Source of the DNA: Nematostella vectensis
Taxonomy: Eukaryota; Cnidaria; Anthozoa; Actiniaria; Edwardsiidae
DNA: 60,000 nucleotides
Reading direction: 5' to 3'
Assembly (NCBI RefSeq): GCF_932526225.1
Contig: NC_064038.1
Location: 9,859,070 to 9,919,069, forward strand
In this document: positions 36,701 through 48,339 of the stretch, piece by piece
How positions within the stretch are numbered: the first letter of the stretch is position 1
Layout of the letters: each line of letters opens with the position of its first letter
Notes under the pieces: model-generated
Seen by the model: only the letters and a program-made list of their open reading frames with translations
What the model was told of the DNA's origin: nothing
The model's database searches: none
Made by a program: the position numbers and the translations under genes

Positions 36701-39700
36701 AACGACGACAATAAAGAAGATGACGGTAACGACGACAATAAAGACGATCACGATAACGACGACGATAAAGACGATGAGGATAAGGGCAACAATAGAAACA
36801 CGATGAGACACCTAATGGCGATAGTGATGGTGTTTACCCCTTACTTCCTTGATGCTTTACCTTACCTAGTGACGAGAGCCATGAGGAACGTAACGAGTGG
36901 GGAGGCCTGGTACGAGGATTGGAGTAGCACGTGATATAGAGACCATACCAGTCCATCGCTTGTAAAGCTTGTTTGAGAGGGGCCTGGGTGTTCGGTAAAC
37001 CAACGGTCGTGATCCCTGTGAGAGAGGGAATCTGGGGCGATAGGCTTTCCAAAACTGGGCAGATCTAAAAAAGAAACAATCTTTCGTGAATTGTCTTACT
37101 TGTCTTAAGTCTCTTAACATCCATTTTTTTTAACCACCCTTCTAGCAGAGACTTACTGCTCGCTTTTATAGTTAAAAGTTCTTTTAATCAACCGAAAACA
37201 GAGGCAAATCGGTAAAACGACTTTACTCAAACCAAACAAAATAGCCTTTTATAAGCAAAGAGAATGTTTTACTCGTGGTTACACACTGTAGTAGGTACCT
37301 CCATACTTGACGATGGTGACCGGAAGGCGGGCGTTACGAAACACCAGCGCCTGCACGATGAGTGGCCAGTTAGGCGAGGGCTGATTGATCATGATTTTGA
37401 ACAGCACATATAAGGCCTGACGATCAGGAAGGGCTCCCAGACTACAAGGAAAAACAAAGACAAGGTGCGCTAAATCATGACGGAAAAACGTGAAAACGCG
37501 CAATTCCAGATAGAAAGAGAAGACACAATTTCTTCAGTGGCTATAGGTTCCTTGTATTACGGACTGATTTTTAAAACACAAAAAACGTGAGGACGAAGTG
37601 CACATAACCAGATTTTGGCTTTTTTAAGATAATTTTTCATTGATCATCATTACCCTGTGTATCAGCTCAGGGACGAAAAGCTCGAATTTCAATGACACTT
37701 TACAAAAAGTCGCATCAATGTAAAAAAGTCGCACTTGATATTTTGTTTGCTTTAAGTTACTTACATCTCCGCCTTATTGGATGTGAAATGGGGTTATTTG
37801 AGGCGTCACGTCATGTTTTTCCGTCATGTCACACAGGGTAGATTCAGTAATGCGTAACACATTTGTGTAGATCCAGTCTTCCCTTCCCTCGTGACGGCAT
37901 AGCACATCTGGGTATATCCAGCCTTCCCTTCCCTTGTGACTGCATAGCCACTCTGGTTAGAGCCAGCCTTACCTTTGCTTGTGACTTCGTAGTACTTCTG
38001 GTAGATCCAGCTTTACCTCTCCTCGTGTCTGCACAACACCTCTGGGTAGATCCCTCCTTACCTTTCGCCGTGACTACATAGCCCCTCCCTTCCCTTATGG
38101 CTGCATAGCACATTTGGGTAGATCCAGCCTTATTTTCCGTAGTGAAAGTATAGCAACTCTGGGTAGATCCAGCTTTACCTCTCCTCGTGTCTGCACAACA
38201 CCTCTGGGTAGATCCCTCCTTACCTTTCGCCGTGACTACATAGCACCTCCCTTCCCTCATGGGTGCATAGCACATTTGGGTTGATCCAGCCTTATTTTCC
38301 GTAGTGAAAGCAAAGCAACTCTGGGTAGATCCAGCTTTACTTTTCCTCGTGTCTGCACAACACCTCTGGGTAGATCCCTCCTTTCCTTCCGCCGTGACTA
38401 CATAGCACCACCCTTCCCTCATGGCTGCATAGCACATTTGGGTAGATCCAGCCTTATTTTCCGTAGTGAAAGTATAGCAACTTTGGGTAGATCCAGCTTT
38501 ACCTCTCCTCGTGTCTGCACAACACCTCTGGGTAGATCCCTCCTTACCTTTCGCCGTGACTACATAGCACCTCCCTTCCCTCATGGGTGCATAGCACATT
38601 TGGGTAGATCCAGCCTTATTTTCCGTAGTGAAAGCATAGCAACTCTGGGTAGATCCAGCTTTACTTTTCCTCGTGTCTGCACAACACCTCTGGGTAGATC
38701 CCTCCTTTCCTTCCGCCGTGACTACATAGCACCTCCCTTCCCTCATGGCTGCATAGCACATTTGGGTAGATCCAGCCTTATTTTCCGTAGTGAAAGTATA
38801 GCAACTTTGGGTAGATCCAGCTTTACCTCTCCTCGTGTCTGCACAACACCTCTGGGTAGATCCCTCCTTACCTTTCGCCGTGACTACATAGCACCTCCCT
38901 TCCCTCATGGGTGCATAGCACATTTGGGTAGATCCAGCCTTATTTTCCGTAGTGAAAGCATAGCAACTCTGGGTAGATCCAGCTTTACTTTTCCTCGTGT
39001 CTGCACAACACCTCTGGGTAGATCCCTCCTTACCTTTCGTCGTAAGTACTGTATGTACTTAGCACCTCTGGTAGATCCAGCCTTAATCTTCCCTCGTGGC
39101 TGCATAGCAAATCTGGGTAGATCCAGCTCTATTTTCCATAGTGACAGCATTGCACCTCTGGGTAGATCCTCCTTACCTCTCGCCGTTACTAAATAGCACC
39201 TCCCTTCCCTCGTGACTACATAGCACCTCCCTTCCCTCGTGACTACATAGCACCTCTGGTAGATCAAGCCTTACCTTCCCTCGTGACTGCGTAGTACTTC
39301 TGGGTAGATCCAGGCGGCCCAAGCATTATGGCCATGTGAGGATAAGTCCCTCTTCTTCCTCTTACCCGTGACGTACTTGCATAAGATGTCTAACGGACAA
39401 GTAACAATTGCCTGAAATAGAGACGTGGTCAGTGTAATAACGATAAAAACAATGAAAACAAAAGCAGTTATGCAAAATGCTAACGTTTCGAGCTTTTTTC
39501 AGTAATTCTAAGGGAAAAGGAGACAGTAAAGAGTTTATGTATGTCCGGGATAGCTGTTCATCGATAGAATATGAGTGGCACATGTTAGGTGCATGTTATA
39601 CGAATGTCATAGCAAAATAAAAATGAGTAAGAGTAGGTATAGCTTAAAATTTTACCATAGGTGCAAGAAAGCAGTGACAGAAGTTATGTATTTCCGAAAT

Positions 39701-42700
39701 AGAGATGACACGAGTAACCCTTTAACAATACAGGTGTGGATGAGGCCATAGCAACATGTTTTAAATAACCATCGCCTTGTATACTTACCATAGATGCAAG
39801 AAGGCAGTGGCAGAGGTTATGTATGTCAGGAATGGGCTTTTCCGAGTATTGCTTATCCAGTAGTGCCGCCACAGATGGACAACAACTCCACATGAATGAC
39901 AAGCAAGAGAGCAAGAGTGCAGTGACGTCACATCGCATCTGCTTGGTTCGACTGCTGGATGGTATTACGTGACTATAACGAAGAGCCAAGGACGAGAGGG
40001 ACTGGTACAGGAGGTCCGTGAAGATTGATTGAGCTCTAAGAGGAGGGCAGATCTTCCAGAGATCGTGGTGAAGCGCTTGGAAGTGATAGTTCCACATTTG
40101 TACAGAAAATGAGCATCGTTCGTCCTAGTATAGTAAGAAATTCTTTTCATGGGAAGCATTAGGGGCGTAGTTGGAAAGCGTCGCTCTGTAGTGTTCAGTG
40201 TCACCACTGAGATCTGGGTTCGATTCCCAGTTCCGGCGTGAGTTGAGGTAGTCTGTTTTCGCATTTGCTCCGAGCTTTTTTCTCAGGGTTCTCCGGTTTT
40301 TCTCCCTCCACAAAACCAACACTTTTGATCTAAGCTGAGTTTCGTGGTCAGCGATGAGTCGTATGGTGACTCGACGACATTACCGCTGCGCTATCAAAAT
40401 TCAGCGATGAGTCGTATGGTGACTCGACAACAATCCGCTGCGCTATCAAAATTCAGTAATCCAGTTGGAAGGAGGGTGATCAGTTTTCCAAATTTATTCT
40501 TATTGAAAATGGCAAACGTGAAAATCTGTGTGTGTCATATGCAAGTCAAAATGTTAAGGAGCTTTCATATATCAAAATTATATCTTAGGTTCTGAAATGG
40601 TGATGAAGAGGGGGTAGGTAACAACAGCTAAAAAAAATGAAAAAAGAACGAGATCCTAAGCCTTACCCAGGCATTTGTTTTTCTTTACAAAAATAGGTCA
40701 GAGCTTTAAGCAAAAAAATCCCCTGCCCCCTAAAAAATGAAATGGTACATCCCTTAGCTAAGAATCATTGCCATCGCACTTTTCACGATTAGCAAAGAGT
40801 CGCACCTCAAAAAATGGTTTCTGGTCCGACCAATTGTGGCTCTCTGGGTCCTGCAGTATCACCATGGTAATGATGTGGTTATGGTAGTTTGTAATCTGAT
40901 TGGTCAGGGTATCGACTAGCTCACTGTATTGACGATGGAGTACAGCGAATGGACGTCTGAAAATGATCAACACGTCAGTGGGAGGTATAAAGGGAAGAAA
41001 AAATGGAGAAGTTAATGAGTAAAGAAAAAAGGAAGATCGGGATAAAGTAGTTTGTAGGTAGAAAAAAAAGGCTAAGAAGACAGGAAGCAATAAAAAAGAT
41101 GGGAAATATCAGAGAAAACAAGAAGAATAGAGCATTGACTAAGAGCTATGGAACAAAAAGATGAAAGGAAAGGGAATACAAGAAAGAACACAGCAAGCAT
41201 CAGATAAATCAAGGTGAACAAACAAGGAAAACAAAGGAATAGCTGATGAAACACTGAAGGAGGGAAGACAAAGAAGCGGGACAAGGAAAAGGACAAGGAA
41301 ATAAGAGAGAGCGAGGAGAAAAGAAAGTTGCTGAAATACCTTGGTTCTGTTCCAATGATTTCCTCGTAGTGAGCAAGATGATTTTTCACAAATATCGAGC
41401 TACTTAGCATTGTATACAAGACCTCAATTCCACATGACTTAGGGAAATCGTTGACAATCTGTGGTTACAATGAAAACATGTTTTATTAGTGTAAAATCCC
41501 TAATCCTAACCTTCTCCCAAAGTAGGACGAGTCTTACGTACCTTCATGATGTGGGAGAAGAATGTCTTGAGGCAGGAATCAAATGTGTCCACAAATGATG
41601 AGCGAACGACCTGGAATAATCTGCCACCAGTGCTACTAGCCAGAGGCAAAACCTCGTCACCTCGGGTCATAAGGACTGAACAACTCTGAAGGGAAGCCAA
41701 GTGTATCAGAAGAGGCGTGGCTTGAGTTTTTATATAATACAGAGGTCATATACGTATATAAATGCAAATTTGTAAATATCTTTTATTATCTGGATACAGG
41801 ACATTATAGTGGTAATAAATGCAGCCACTATCTTGCCATTTGAATTTCTCTTACAGTACTTCTGCAGGAAGCATAGTCAAACTAAGTTCTTTTAAAAAAT
41901 CACTGTGCATTCACAGAAGTATTGATCTGATCTTTGTCTAGTTTCGCTAAAGCAAAACAAAAAAGGGAAGAAAAAAAGCATTTGCTTGACGACGCCCAGT
42001 TCAAATTTCAGTTTTGATGGGAAATCCTCCTTTTGAAAGGCATCCATAAATTAACAAAAACTCACCTTAGCAATGCATTTTGGGTAATCTTTCAGGCCTC
42101 CTACCAGTTCATCTGTTAGATTTAAGGAAAAGTAGTTCGATAAATTATACAAAAGGGTTTTTTTTCCCTAACTTTCATACTTTGCGAATTTAGGATGCGT
42201 TATCATTTAACCATCAGGTTTCAGTTTTTAATAATTTAAAATATATAGAAATTTCTTAGCAAGAAGTTTTTTTTATTTCCATCAAAAATTAATGAGGAAA
42301 AATGCCCTGTCAATCACTTTCTAAACCCCTCATTCAAATTGTTAATTCCAGCTCCTTAGAGTTCTAGCCCTCACATGCTTTAAGATATTGGCTTTAAACT
42401 TTTTGCTGTTATAGATGATCAAAAGACTAAGAAAAGTGTGTCTGGGATTTTTTTTTTGCGAGTTTGAATTTTATTAATATATCTTCATGAAAGTAAAGTT
42501 TGAAATGATACTTGAATTCCCAAAATATCAAAAAGTATGCATATTGTTTTAAGATCATCTATCACTACTAAAAAAATGGCGATAAATAAGTGAAGAAAGG
42601 ATATTTTCCAGGAAAAGTGGTACTTGCTTTTCCACTTTGCATGTACACCAGTATTAGGAACTACACTAACGAAACTCTGAATATGGTTCAAATATTGATC

Positions 42701-45700
42701 CAAAACAATAAAACATATAATTTGCTAGATTTCACATTTGTCTTCAAATATTGACAAAAAAGTAAAAAAGTGTAGATAACAAGTGGTATAACTAGAAAGA
42801 CTTCAAACGAGCTGTAGAAAAACTACGGTCTGCATAGGCGTGGTGTAGAAATGGTATAAACCAACACAAGGTTGAAAAGGTATGTTGAACCCCTCTGTGA
42901 AACAGAGTAGTTGCGCTGAGAATCCAGAGACACCTGATCCTCTTAGAAAATACACACCTCTTAGCCTTGTTAGTTCTACTCTCTTGGTAGAATTATATAT
43001 GCGCGCTTGCTCATCTAGAGACAAGTTGCACCCTACATTGATGTATTCACTGACAGCAGTTGAGATCCGGGAAATGACGTGCTTAAACTCCTCGCGCCAT
43101 GCCCATGGTGACTGGGTAAGAGGGGTCAGTAAGGAAGGTGGGAGATCTGCCATTCCTGCTCCTATATAAACAAGAAAGTTCTCTCTTTAATTACCAAAAT
43201 GACCAAATATGATAACTGATGATACAGTAGTTGCAGTAAAAAAATGTCAGAGTTCTGCCAATCCTTTACTTTGAAAATTAAGTTAGCTCAGTACAAGCTA
43301 AAATGGTTGTTCTTATTGGGATGTTGTAATCTAATCATGGTATGACTCATACATCATTGCATGATGTTGCAAACCTTCTAAAATGCTCTGGCCTACCTGT
43401 AGGCTTTAGATGCTGTTTTCTGCAAGAAAAACCCTCGAAAACCCGAAATTGTAGCTCCACTTTTTTTGTTGAATATAAGATGGCAGCCATGAGCTACGAT
43501 TTCAGGTTTTCTATGGTTTTTCTTGCTGAAAACACCATCTAAAGCCTACAGGTAGGCTAAAAATGCCCCTCCGCACATACCCAAGTTTATAGGCAGGTGA
43601 CACATGTAAAGAAAAAAAGGAAACTTTTGTCTGACCTACAAGTTATACTGCAGATATTCTTTATAACAAAACTATTACCAAACTGAGGTGGCATATCTGC
43701 CCAGCCCTGGAGTGGCGCCTTTGCTGGCTTGTGTGAGAGCTTGGGCAATTGGTGTTTGCCACTGGGAGTATTCTTGAATGCAATCTGTGGCTTTGCTAAT
43801 AAAATAAATAAATAAATAAATATATAATACCATTAAATTTGATTTATAAGACCAGAAACAATATGTGTATCTAAAATATATGACATTACAAATCAAGAAT
43901 ACAGGCACAGATAATTTATAATTTCATACCCAAAAGATCTTTAAGAATTAAATATGTATCTGCCTGGCATTTATCCTTCAGTTATAAACAAATCAAAGGT
44001 TCAGAAACATCTCATCCCATAAGCTTGAAATTACGACTCTTGAGTCATATTTCCAGAAAAATCTGGAAAATATATAAACTAAGAACCATTGTAAAAAAAT
44101 TATCACCTACCAGATTTTCTGGTTGTTTCATGATAATCCAGCATTTTTGATACTGTCATTTCTAAGCTCAGAGAAACAAGGAAGCAAACTTTATAAACCA
44201 GCAAATCCTCGCCATGGATACTCATACTGGAGGTACTACAGCTGGACCCATGTCTTTCTGCTATGGTCCGCTTTTCCTCTCTATAAGCCTGTAACACTGA
44301 CCTCAGCTCAAAAGTAAACCTCTCCAAGTAGACCTCAAAGATCCACTTGAATTCTAACACCTTCTCAAGGAACATCACTTCAAGAACTTTCATATCTTCA
44401 AATATCATTATTTCAAGGGTTCTTCCAAATTTAGCCAAGGCAATAGCATTAACTGGGGCATCTTTGTACTGTGCCACTATACTTATATCCATTTCTGTTA
44501 GGAGTTCTGGATTAGAGGCATACTTCTCCACCAGATCCCACCGATAATGCATGTAGTCATCCCATACAGAGTCAACAGGATATAGGAAGGCCAGACTCTG
44601 CAAGAGTTCAAGTCTATGAAGGTGAGATTCTTTGGATGGTTGGTTATTAGAGAGTAGTCGGGGCTCATTAAAAGCTTTCCATAATCCGGTTATAAGTTTT
44701 GATCTGATGGAGTCCCACAATTGGCTGGTTGAGTTGAGCTTTTCTGGTGTGGCTATAGATTGCCCTGGCTTACTGGGGTCTGGTTTGGTAAATGGCAGGG
44801 AATAAGGCAGCATTATACCTTGTTGAGTGCAAAAGCTGATCAAATCTTGAAGAATGGCTTGCTCTAAACCAGGGTTTCTTTCTATCGCTTGTACCTACAT
44901 TGAATGAATACAAGAGCCAGATGGATCTTAGGCTAGAAAAATTTATACAATTCAAAAAAAACACACACACAAATACAAGTTATTACACATACCACATTGT
45001 TCAGGAAACAATTTAGCACCATGGGTTCTGAAGGACATGCAAGTGATTGGACAGTATTCCCATTCAATAGATCTATGGCCTCCTTGGTGGTTAAGGAAGG
45101 TGTTATGTCACTTTTGATGGGTGCAACAGAGGAGTTGCACACATTTACAAGGTCTGACCAGCTCTCTTGAAGTCTGGAAAAGAACATGTGATGATGATGA
45201 TGATGAGATGGTAATGACGATGATGACCATGATTGCATTTTTTAAATTTTTTTTTTAAATTTTTTAAAGCAGTCATTTTTAGCATTTAGCTGCTATGTCT
45301 TCTAGTAATGCTGTTTCTGCCACTGATGTTATCAGTTTCACAACTCTTAGAAACTACAAGTATTGGTGATGCTGTTGTTGCTATGTAACAATAAAGTTGG
45401 GCATAAGTTGAGTGAGTTGGACTGTTATTTCTATAATTTACCTTTTTTTACATCTGTTTCAAGAATAAAACACTTCCATTAGTTCAACGGAGTTCTTATA
45501 TGAATTTACATAAAAAGTAACAGCTAATGCCAAAATAAACAGAGATAATTCTTTTTCGATCACCCATATAATTGTTTACCAATATATCAATATCAAAAAT
45601 GGCATAGGAGAACAAATTAAAACATTACCATTCAATGAAAACTAACATGACATCTAAGACATAATTTTCAAACGGATGGTAATAGGGAATTGAACAAAGG

Positions 45701-45970
45701 AGGCATTTTTGCAGCTGTTCAATAGTTCGGTCAATTTCCGTTTTGTCATCTTGAAAATAACATGGCGACAAAAACGAAGTAGTCGCTTATAACATGTAAT
45801 GTTAAAGCTTGTTATCGTGTAACCAGTTCTCACCTCATTGAATTAGCTTCAAGTCTTGCATCTACCTCATCGATCGCACCTTTCAGCAAATCTAAATCGA
45901 CGGCCATCGTTCCCAAACCTTTGACCAGCAGGGAAAGCCGGGAGTTCGACTCTTGGTCGGTTATCGACAT
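30732..45970 (-). CDS. KIAA0825: KIAA0825 homologue (DUF4495 family), 22 exons
   Basis: Exons in order: 45970-45834, 45173-44993, 44894-44111, 43795-43679, 43161-42958, 42100-42066, 41685-41542, 41458-41340, 40956-40806, 40124-39789, 39411-39377, 37441-37299, 37064-36866, 36395-36338, 35435-35423, 35132-34989, 34813-34761, 33923-33773, 32793-32685, 32282-32146, 31627-31581, 31124-30732. Phases match at every junction; total 3690 nt = 1229 aa (human ~1275). Recognition rests on ordered similarity to human KIAA0825: WDSIRSKLITGL...LLQSLAFLYP (exon 3), HNWSDQKPFFE then DERCSFSVQMWNYH...HDLWKICPP (exons 9-10), INQPSPNWPLIVQAL (exon 12), GEAALAHIYRFLVENK (exon 21), FPIDWGTLLSSLSLP (exon 22). Molecular function is unknown; human variants cause postaxial polydactyly. 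It is largely helical, with no membrane segment or signal peptide. Its introns hold several tandem arrays; the 13-nt exon 15 and GTGCGA donor of exon 9 are least certain. Confidence 0.93.
31360..31386 (+). repeat. C14-A14 homopolymer junction followed by (CA)n
   Basis: A C run passes directly into an A run and then ACACACACAC, in the last intron of KIAA0825. A long G run (about 31552-31573) lies close to the donor of exon 21 in the same intron. Confidence 0.85.
32331..32690 (-). repeat. 36-bp minisatellite grown from the exon 19 splice donor of KIAA0825
   Basis: Seven 36-bp units (32335-32580 in near-perfect form) are followed by about three degenerate units that run up to the donor of exon 19 at 32685. 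On the gene strand each unit reads GAGCAAGTAAGTCATGC, then AATCGGTCACTTGGTATTC. The real exon-intron junction, CAGCAA|GTAGGTCACGTG, is itself recognisable as the first, truncated unit. Open 12-residue repeats on both strands follow from 36 being a multiple of 3 and are not genes. Confidence 0.9.
32870..33020. mobile_element. Short non-autonomous element, family B, copy 1
   Basis: Begins GCAGATCTAGC and ends CTAGATCCGCTACTGC. The body contains GGTTTGGCTCAGTGA, a T-rich stretch, TATGGCTTTCTGGCAGCCCA and ACCCCCTAAACCC. A second copy lies at about 51995-52135 with the same order of blocks. It lies in the intron between exons 18 and 19 of KIAA0825. Confidence 0.7.
35641..35781. repeat. 48-bp tandem repeat, three copies, in a KIAA0825 intron
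   Basis: Three near-identical 48-bp units containing TATAAAATGTAGTATATAG and AATTAAGTGAAAAATCAT. They lie in the intron between exons 14 and 15. Confidence 0.95.
36223..36300. repeat. 26-bp tandem repeat, three copies, in a KIAA0825 intron
   Basis: Three units of TCGTTGTCCTAGTCGTCC plus YTATTGAT at exact 26-bp spacing, a short distance downstream (on the gene strand) of the 58-nt exon 14. Confidence 0.92.
36672..36785 (+). repeat. 27-bp tandem repeat, four copies, in a KIAA0825 intron
   Basis: Four units of AACGACGACAATAAAGA plus GATGACSRT at 27-bp spacing, between exons 13 and 14. The + strand is open with an Asp/Asn/Lys-rich translation, which reflects composition only. Confidence 0.88.
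37860..39315. repeat. 45-bp minisatellite with 162-bp and 324-bp higher-order periods, in a KIAA0825 intron
   Basis: The base unit is about 45 bp (GGGTAGATCCAGCCTTACCT, TTCCTCGTGACTGC, ATAGCACCTCT). Four variants form a 162-bp block of 54 codons, and two block types alternate to give a 324-bp period (CCTCATGGGTGCATAGC recurs near 38256, 38580 and 38904). All periods are multiples of 3, so both strands are open over 750-1080 bp. The array fills most of the intron between exons 11 and 12. On the gene strand it repeats donor-like GGTAAGG and acceptor-like CTACCCAG. Confidence 0.95.
40160..40455 (+). mobile_element. tRNA-derived SINE with duplicated 53-bp tail
   Basis: A tRNA-like head has box A-like TAGTTGGAAAGCG (40168) and exact box B GGTTCGATTCC (40217-40227). 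It is followed by a body with GAGCTTTTTTCTCAGGG, TTCTCCGGTTTTTCTCCC and TCCACAAAACCAACA, then two 53-bp direct repeats starting GCGATGAGTCGTATGGTG (about 40350 and 40403). It ends about 35 bp from the acceptor of KIAA0825 exon 10. Confidence 0.7.
43391..43557. mobile_element. MITE-like fold-back element with ~68-bp arms
   Basis: GCCTACCTGTAGGCTTTAGA...GTAGCT (43391-43458) pairs with AGCTACGATTTCAGG...CCTACAGGTAGGC (about 43492-43557), leaving a ~33-bp loop. It lies in the intron between exons 4 and 5 of KIAA0825. Confidence 0.82.
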
Positions 45971-46822
45971 TTTGTTTCTTTATCAGCGCCTAGAGAAGGC
46001 AGATCCTCCTTATTGTCCGCAAACTTATTTCATGTTTATGGGCAATAGCTAAATAACCATTTTCGCAATATTCTAGGGCAGATTATGCCGAAAGCAAAGG
46101 TGCCATTTTCCGTCACCCCGATACAGTGCTTGTATTTACAAACAAGAGTGAGGGAGGACTGGGGCGATTAAACTATATATGGTCATATGCTTGGCATCAC
46201 AGAAATCTACAAAAATACATCATTGATACATTTTTGTTGTCGAAAATAATTCTGAATTATGGCTTTAATTTGACCCCCAAAAGCATCTATATTTTTTTTA
46301 TTTCCAGAAACATTATGCGTATTCATATGCTATTTCATGGGGTTCCTGTGGTTTTTGAAAAAAAGGCGGGAAAGTAAAAAATCAGGCGCGCGAGCCTCTC
46401 GGGCTATCAAAGTAGAGACGTTGCTTTCCATTCCTACTGTATCTCGCTTCATTATCTTTTCGTTCATCCATTTTTCAACAAATATGCTCGTGCTCTAACC
46501 GAAATCTTCGTTTATCGATCGTTTGTCAACGTACACTCCTTTTCATACATTTTATTTTGTCTTTTTACATGACCTACAGGAAAATGGGGGGGGGGGGGGG
46601 GGGGGAGAAAAAGCTTCGAACGAAATGAATGTGGTTTATGGACAAGGCTACTAAGCGGTGAGTAGTTCCCAGAAACTGTCAAAACTAGTTTTGACCATTG
46701 CTACTGGCCTGGTGTGTGTATAAGTTTTAAGTGACTTTTAAGTAACTTAAAAGTATTTAATTGCGCTGTGCCTTAGAGGATACTTCCAAGATCTTTTACA
46801 TACCAGAATTTGTAACCTTAGC

Positions 46823-46968
46823 GGCGTAGCCAGGATTGTTAACAGGAGGGGGCCCAAAAGGCCTTTTCAAGGCATTTTCTCTTGGGTTTTAGATAATGTC
46901 TCATACATTTACTATATTTTTGGCTGCTAAAAGGGGGGGGGGGCCTGGGTCACCCCCCTGCCTACGCC
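46823..46968. mobile_element. Short non-autonomous element, family A, copy 2
   Basis: Starts GGCGTAGCCAGG and ends CCTGCCTACGCC, with the same internal order as the copy at 28024-28175 (AAAAGGCCTTTTCAAGGC, CTCATACATTTACTATATTT, GGCTGCTAAAAGGGGG). Its right end differs from the perfect inverted repeat by one base. Confidence 0.8.
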
Positions 46969-48333
46969 CTGAATCCCCTTCATGAGGTAGTCTGCTTGGT
47001 AGCCACTCTTAATTTTCAGTTACACTTACGGTGGCTGCTAAGCAGAAGATGCTTCATTTTTTATTACAAATAAGTTAATAATAATAAAAATTTTGAAAAA
47101 GTCCATGCTATAGCTGGCTCAATTATTCAAAAATTAATTATAGAGATAGTTAATTATGCACTATTCATTTGAAACAACCATCCTTATGGTCTGAGGGGAG
47201 TGAAGGGCTTACAGTGGGGTTCAGAGCAACTTTGAACCAGAATCTGTCCCTAGGGGATGGTGGCATTAACTGTAGTTGACTCTATGACTTATCCCCACCT
47301 AGGAGGGACTGGGACAAATAAAAATTGGAAACAGCCTTCCACTATCTTGAAACAGAGAAGCCATCAGGGGAAGAAATAACCATATAACCAAATTATATAA
47401 TGTGTAAGAAAGGCAAACTCTCTTTTATATTGTATGGTTCAAGCAATAAAATTCGTTTTGAGAGGTATAAAAGGATCAGTTCAGATCTCAAATGTACAGT
47501 TATTACTATTTGTTTAGGCTCAAGTTCTAATCCCCCACCCTTACCTGGACCATATAGGGGTGGGAGTTTCAAATAACTAGTGCATTAACAATATCCCTGG
47601 GTTGCTATTTACAATAGGGGTCTCTTGGAGAAACTCTAAAAAAAATCTTAAGCTAATACCAGACATATCTTATCATGTTTGATAAAATTACAGAATCAGA
47701 AATCGATTCAATAAAGTACCTAAGAAGTGTTTGCGGTCCACTCTGGGTCATATCAATTGTTCAACTACTGATAATTCCTCTTGCCTTGTAATTATTCAAG
47801 GCATATTTTGTAGCTCCCACAGGTTCAAACTAGTACTGATAAACTGTAACTTCCTAATCCTTGTCAGATTAGATAGTTATACCTAAATTACAGACTCATT
47901 ATCTTCTGTGAAACATTTTTTTAACCTTTGTTCTCTTGATGGTTTATGTTAGAGGATAATGAACATGTGTCAAAGAGAAGTGACTAAGCTTTATTTAAAT
48001 AAAATCCTTATGTATCAGAGGATACCACATTTTACATTAATTCATCTGCTCAATAACCATTTCAAAGGGAAACTATATGATTCCAAGGGAAGAAGCAAAG
48101 AGGTTTATGATAGAGGAGTAAAGTGATACAGACAAAATAACTTTTTGAAACCACTTAGGAATGAACTGAATTAACAGTATTTGATAGCCATCTAGCCTTG
48201 TTTTCGTTTTCTATCCTTTATTTGTCAATAAGCATTAGAATATTGGCAAGACAACATTGGGCTTAGGGACTGAGAGAAATATAAAGAGGCACACATAATA
48301 AACTAGATGTTGCCAAAAACAATGAACAGTAAC

Positions 48334-48339
48334 TTTATT
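48334..48339 (-). terminator. Candidate distal poly(A) signal for the TNFAIP8-family gene
   Basis: On the minus strand GGCAATAAAGTTACTG is followed by a T/GT-rich stretch (TTCATTGTTTTTGGC), a good poly(A) site. It is 1.5 kb from the stop codon. A nearer AATAAA at 49228-49223 is an alternative. Assignment to this gene is inferred from strand and position only. Confidence 0.35.

Noticed and set aside
36518-36934. + strand open frame rich in DDNKDD across KIAA0825 exon 13
   Set aside because: It is the 27-bp repeat plus the antisense of a real exon; no start context or homology.
39366-39377. Later donor GTAAGA (39365) for KIAA0825 exon 11
   Set aside because: It would leave phase 1 and force a stop in exon 12; the GTACGT donor at 39376 keeps frame.
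40160-40260. tRNA gene on the + strand
   Set aside because: Box B is perfect, but stems do not pair well and SINE-like body and tail follow. It lies inside a KIAA0825 intron.
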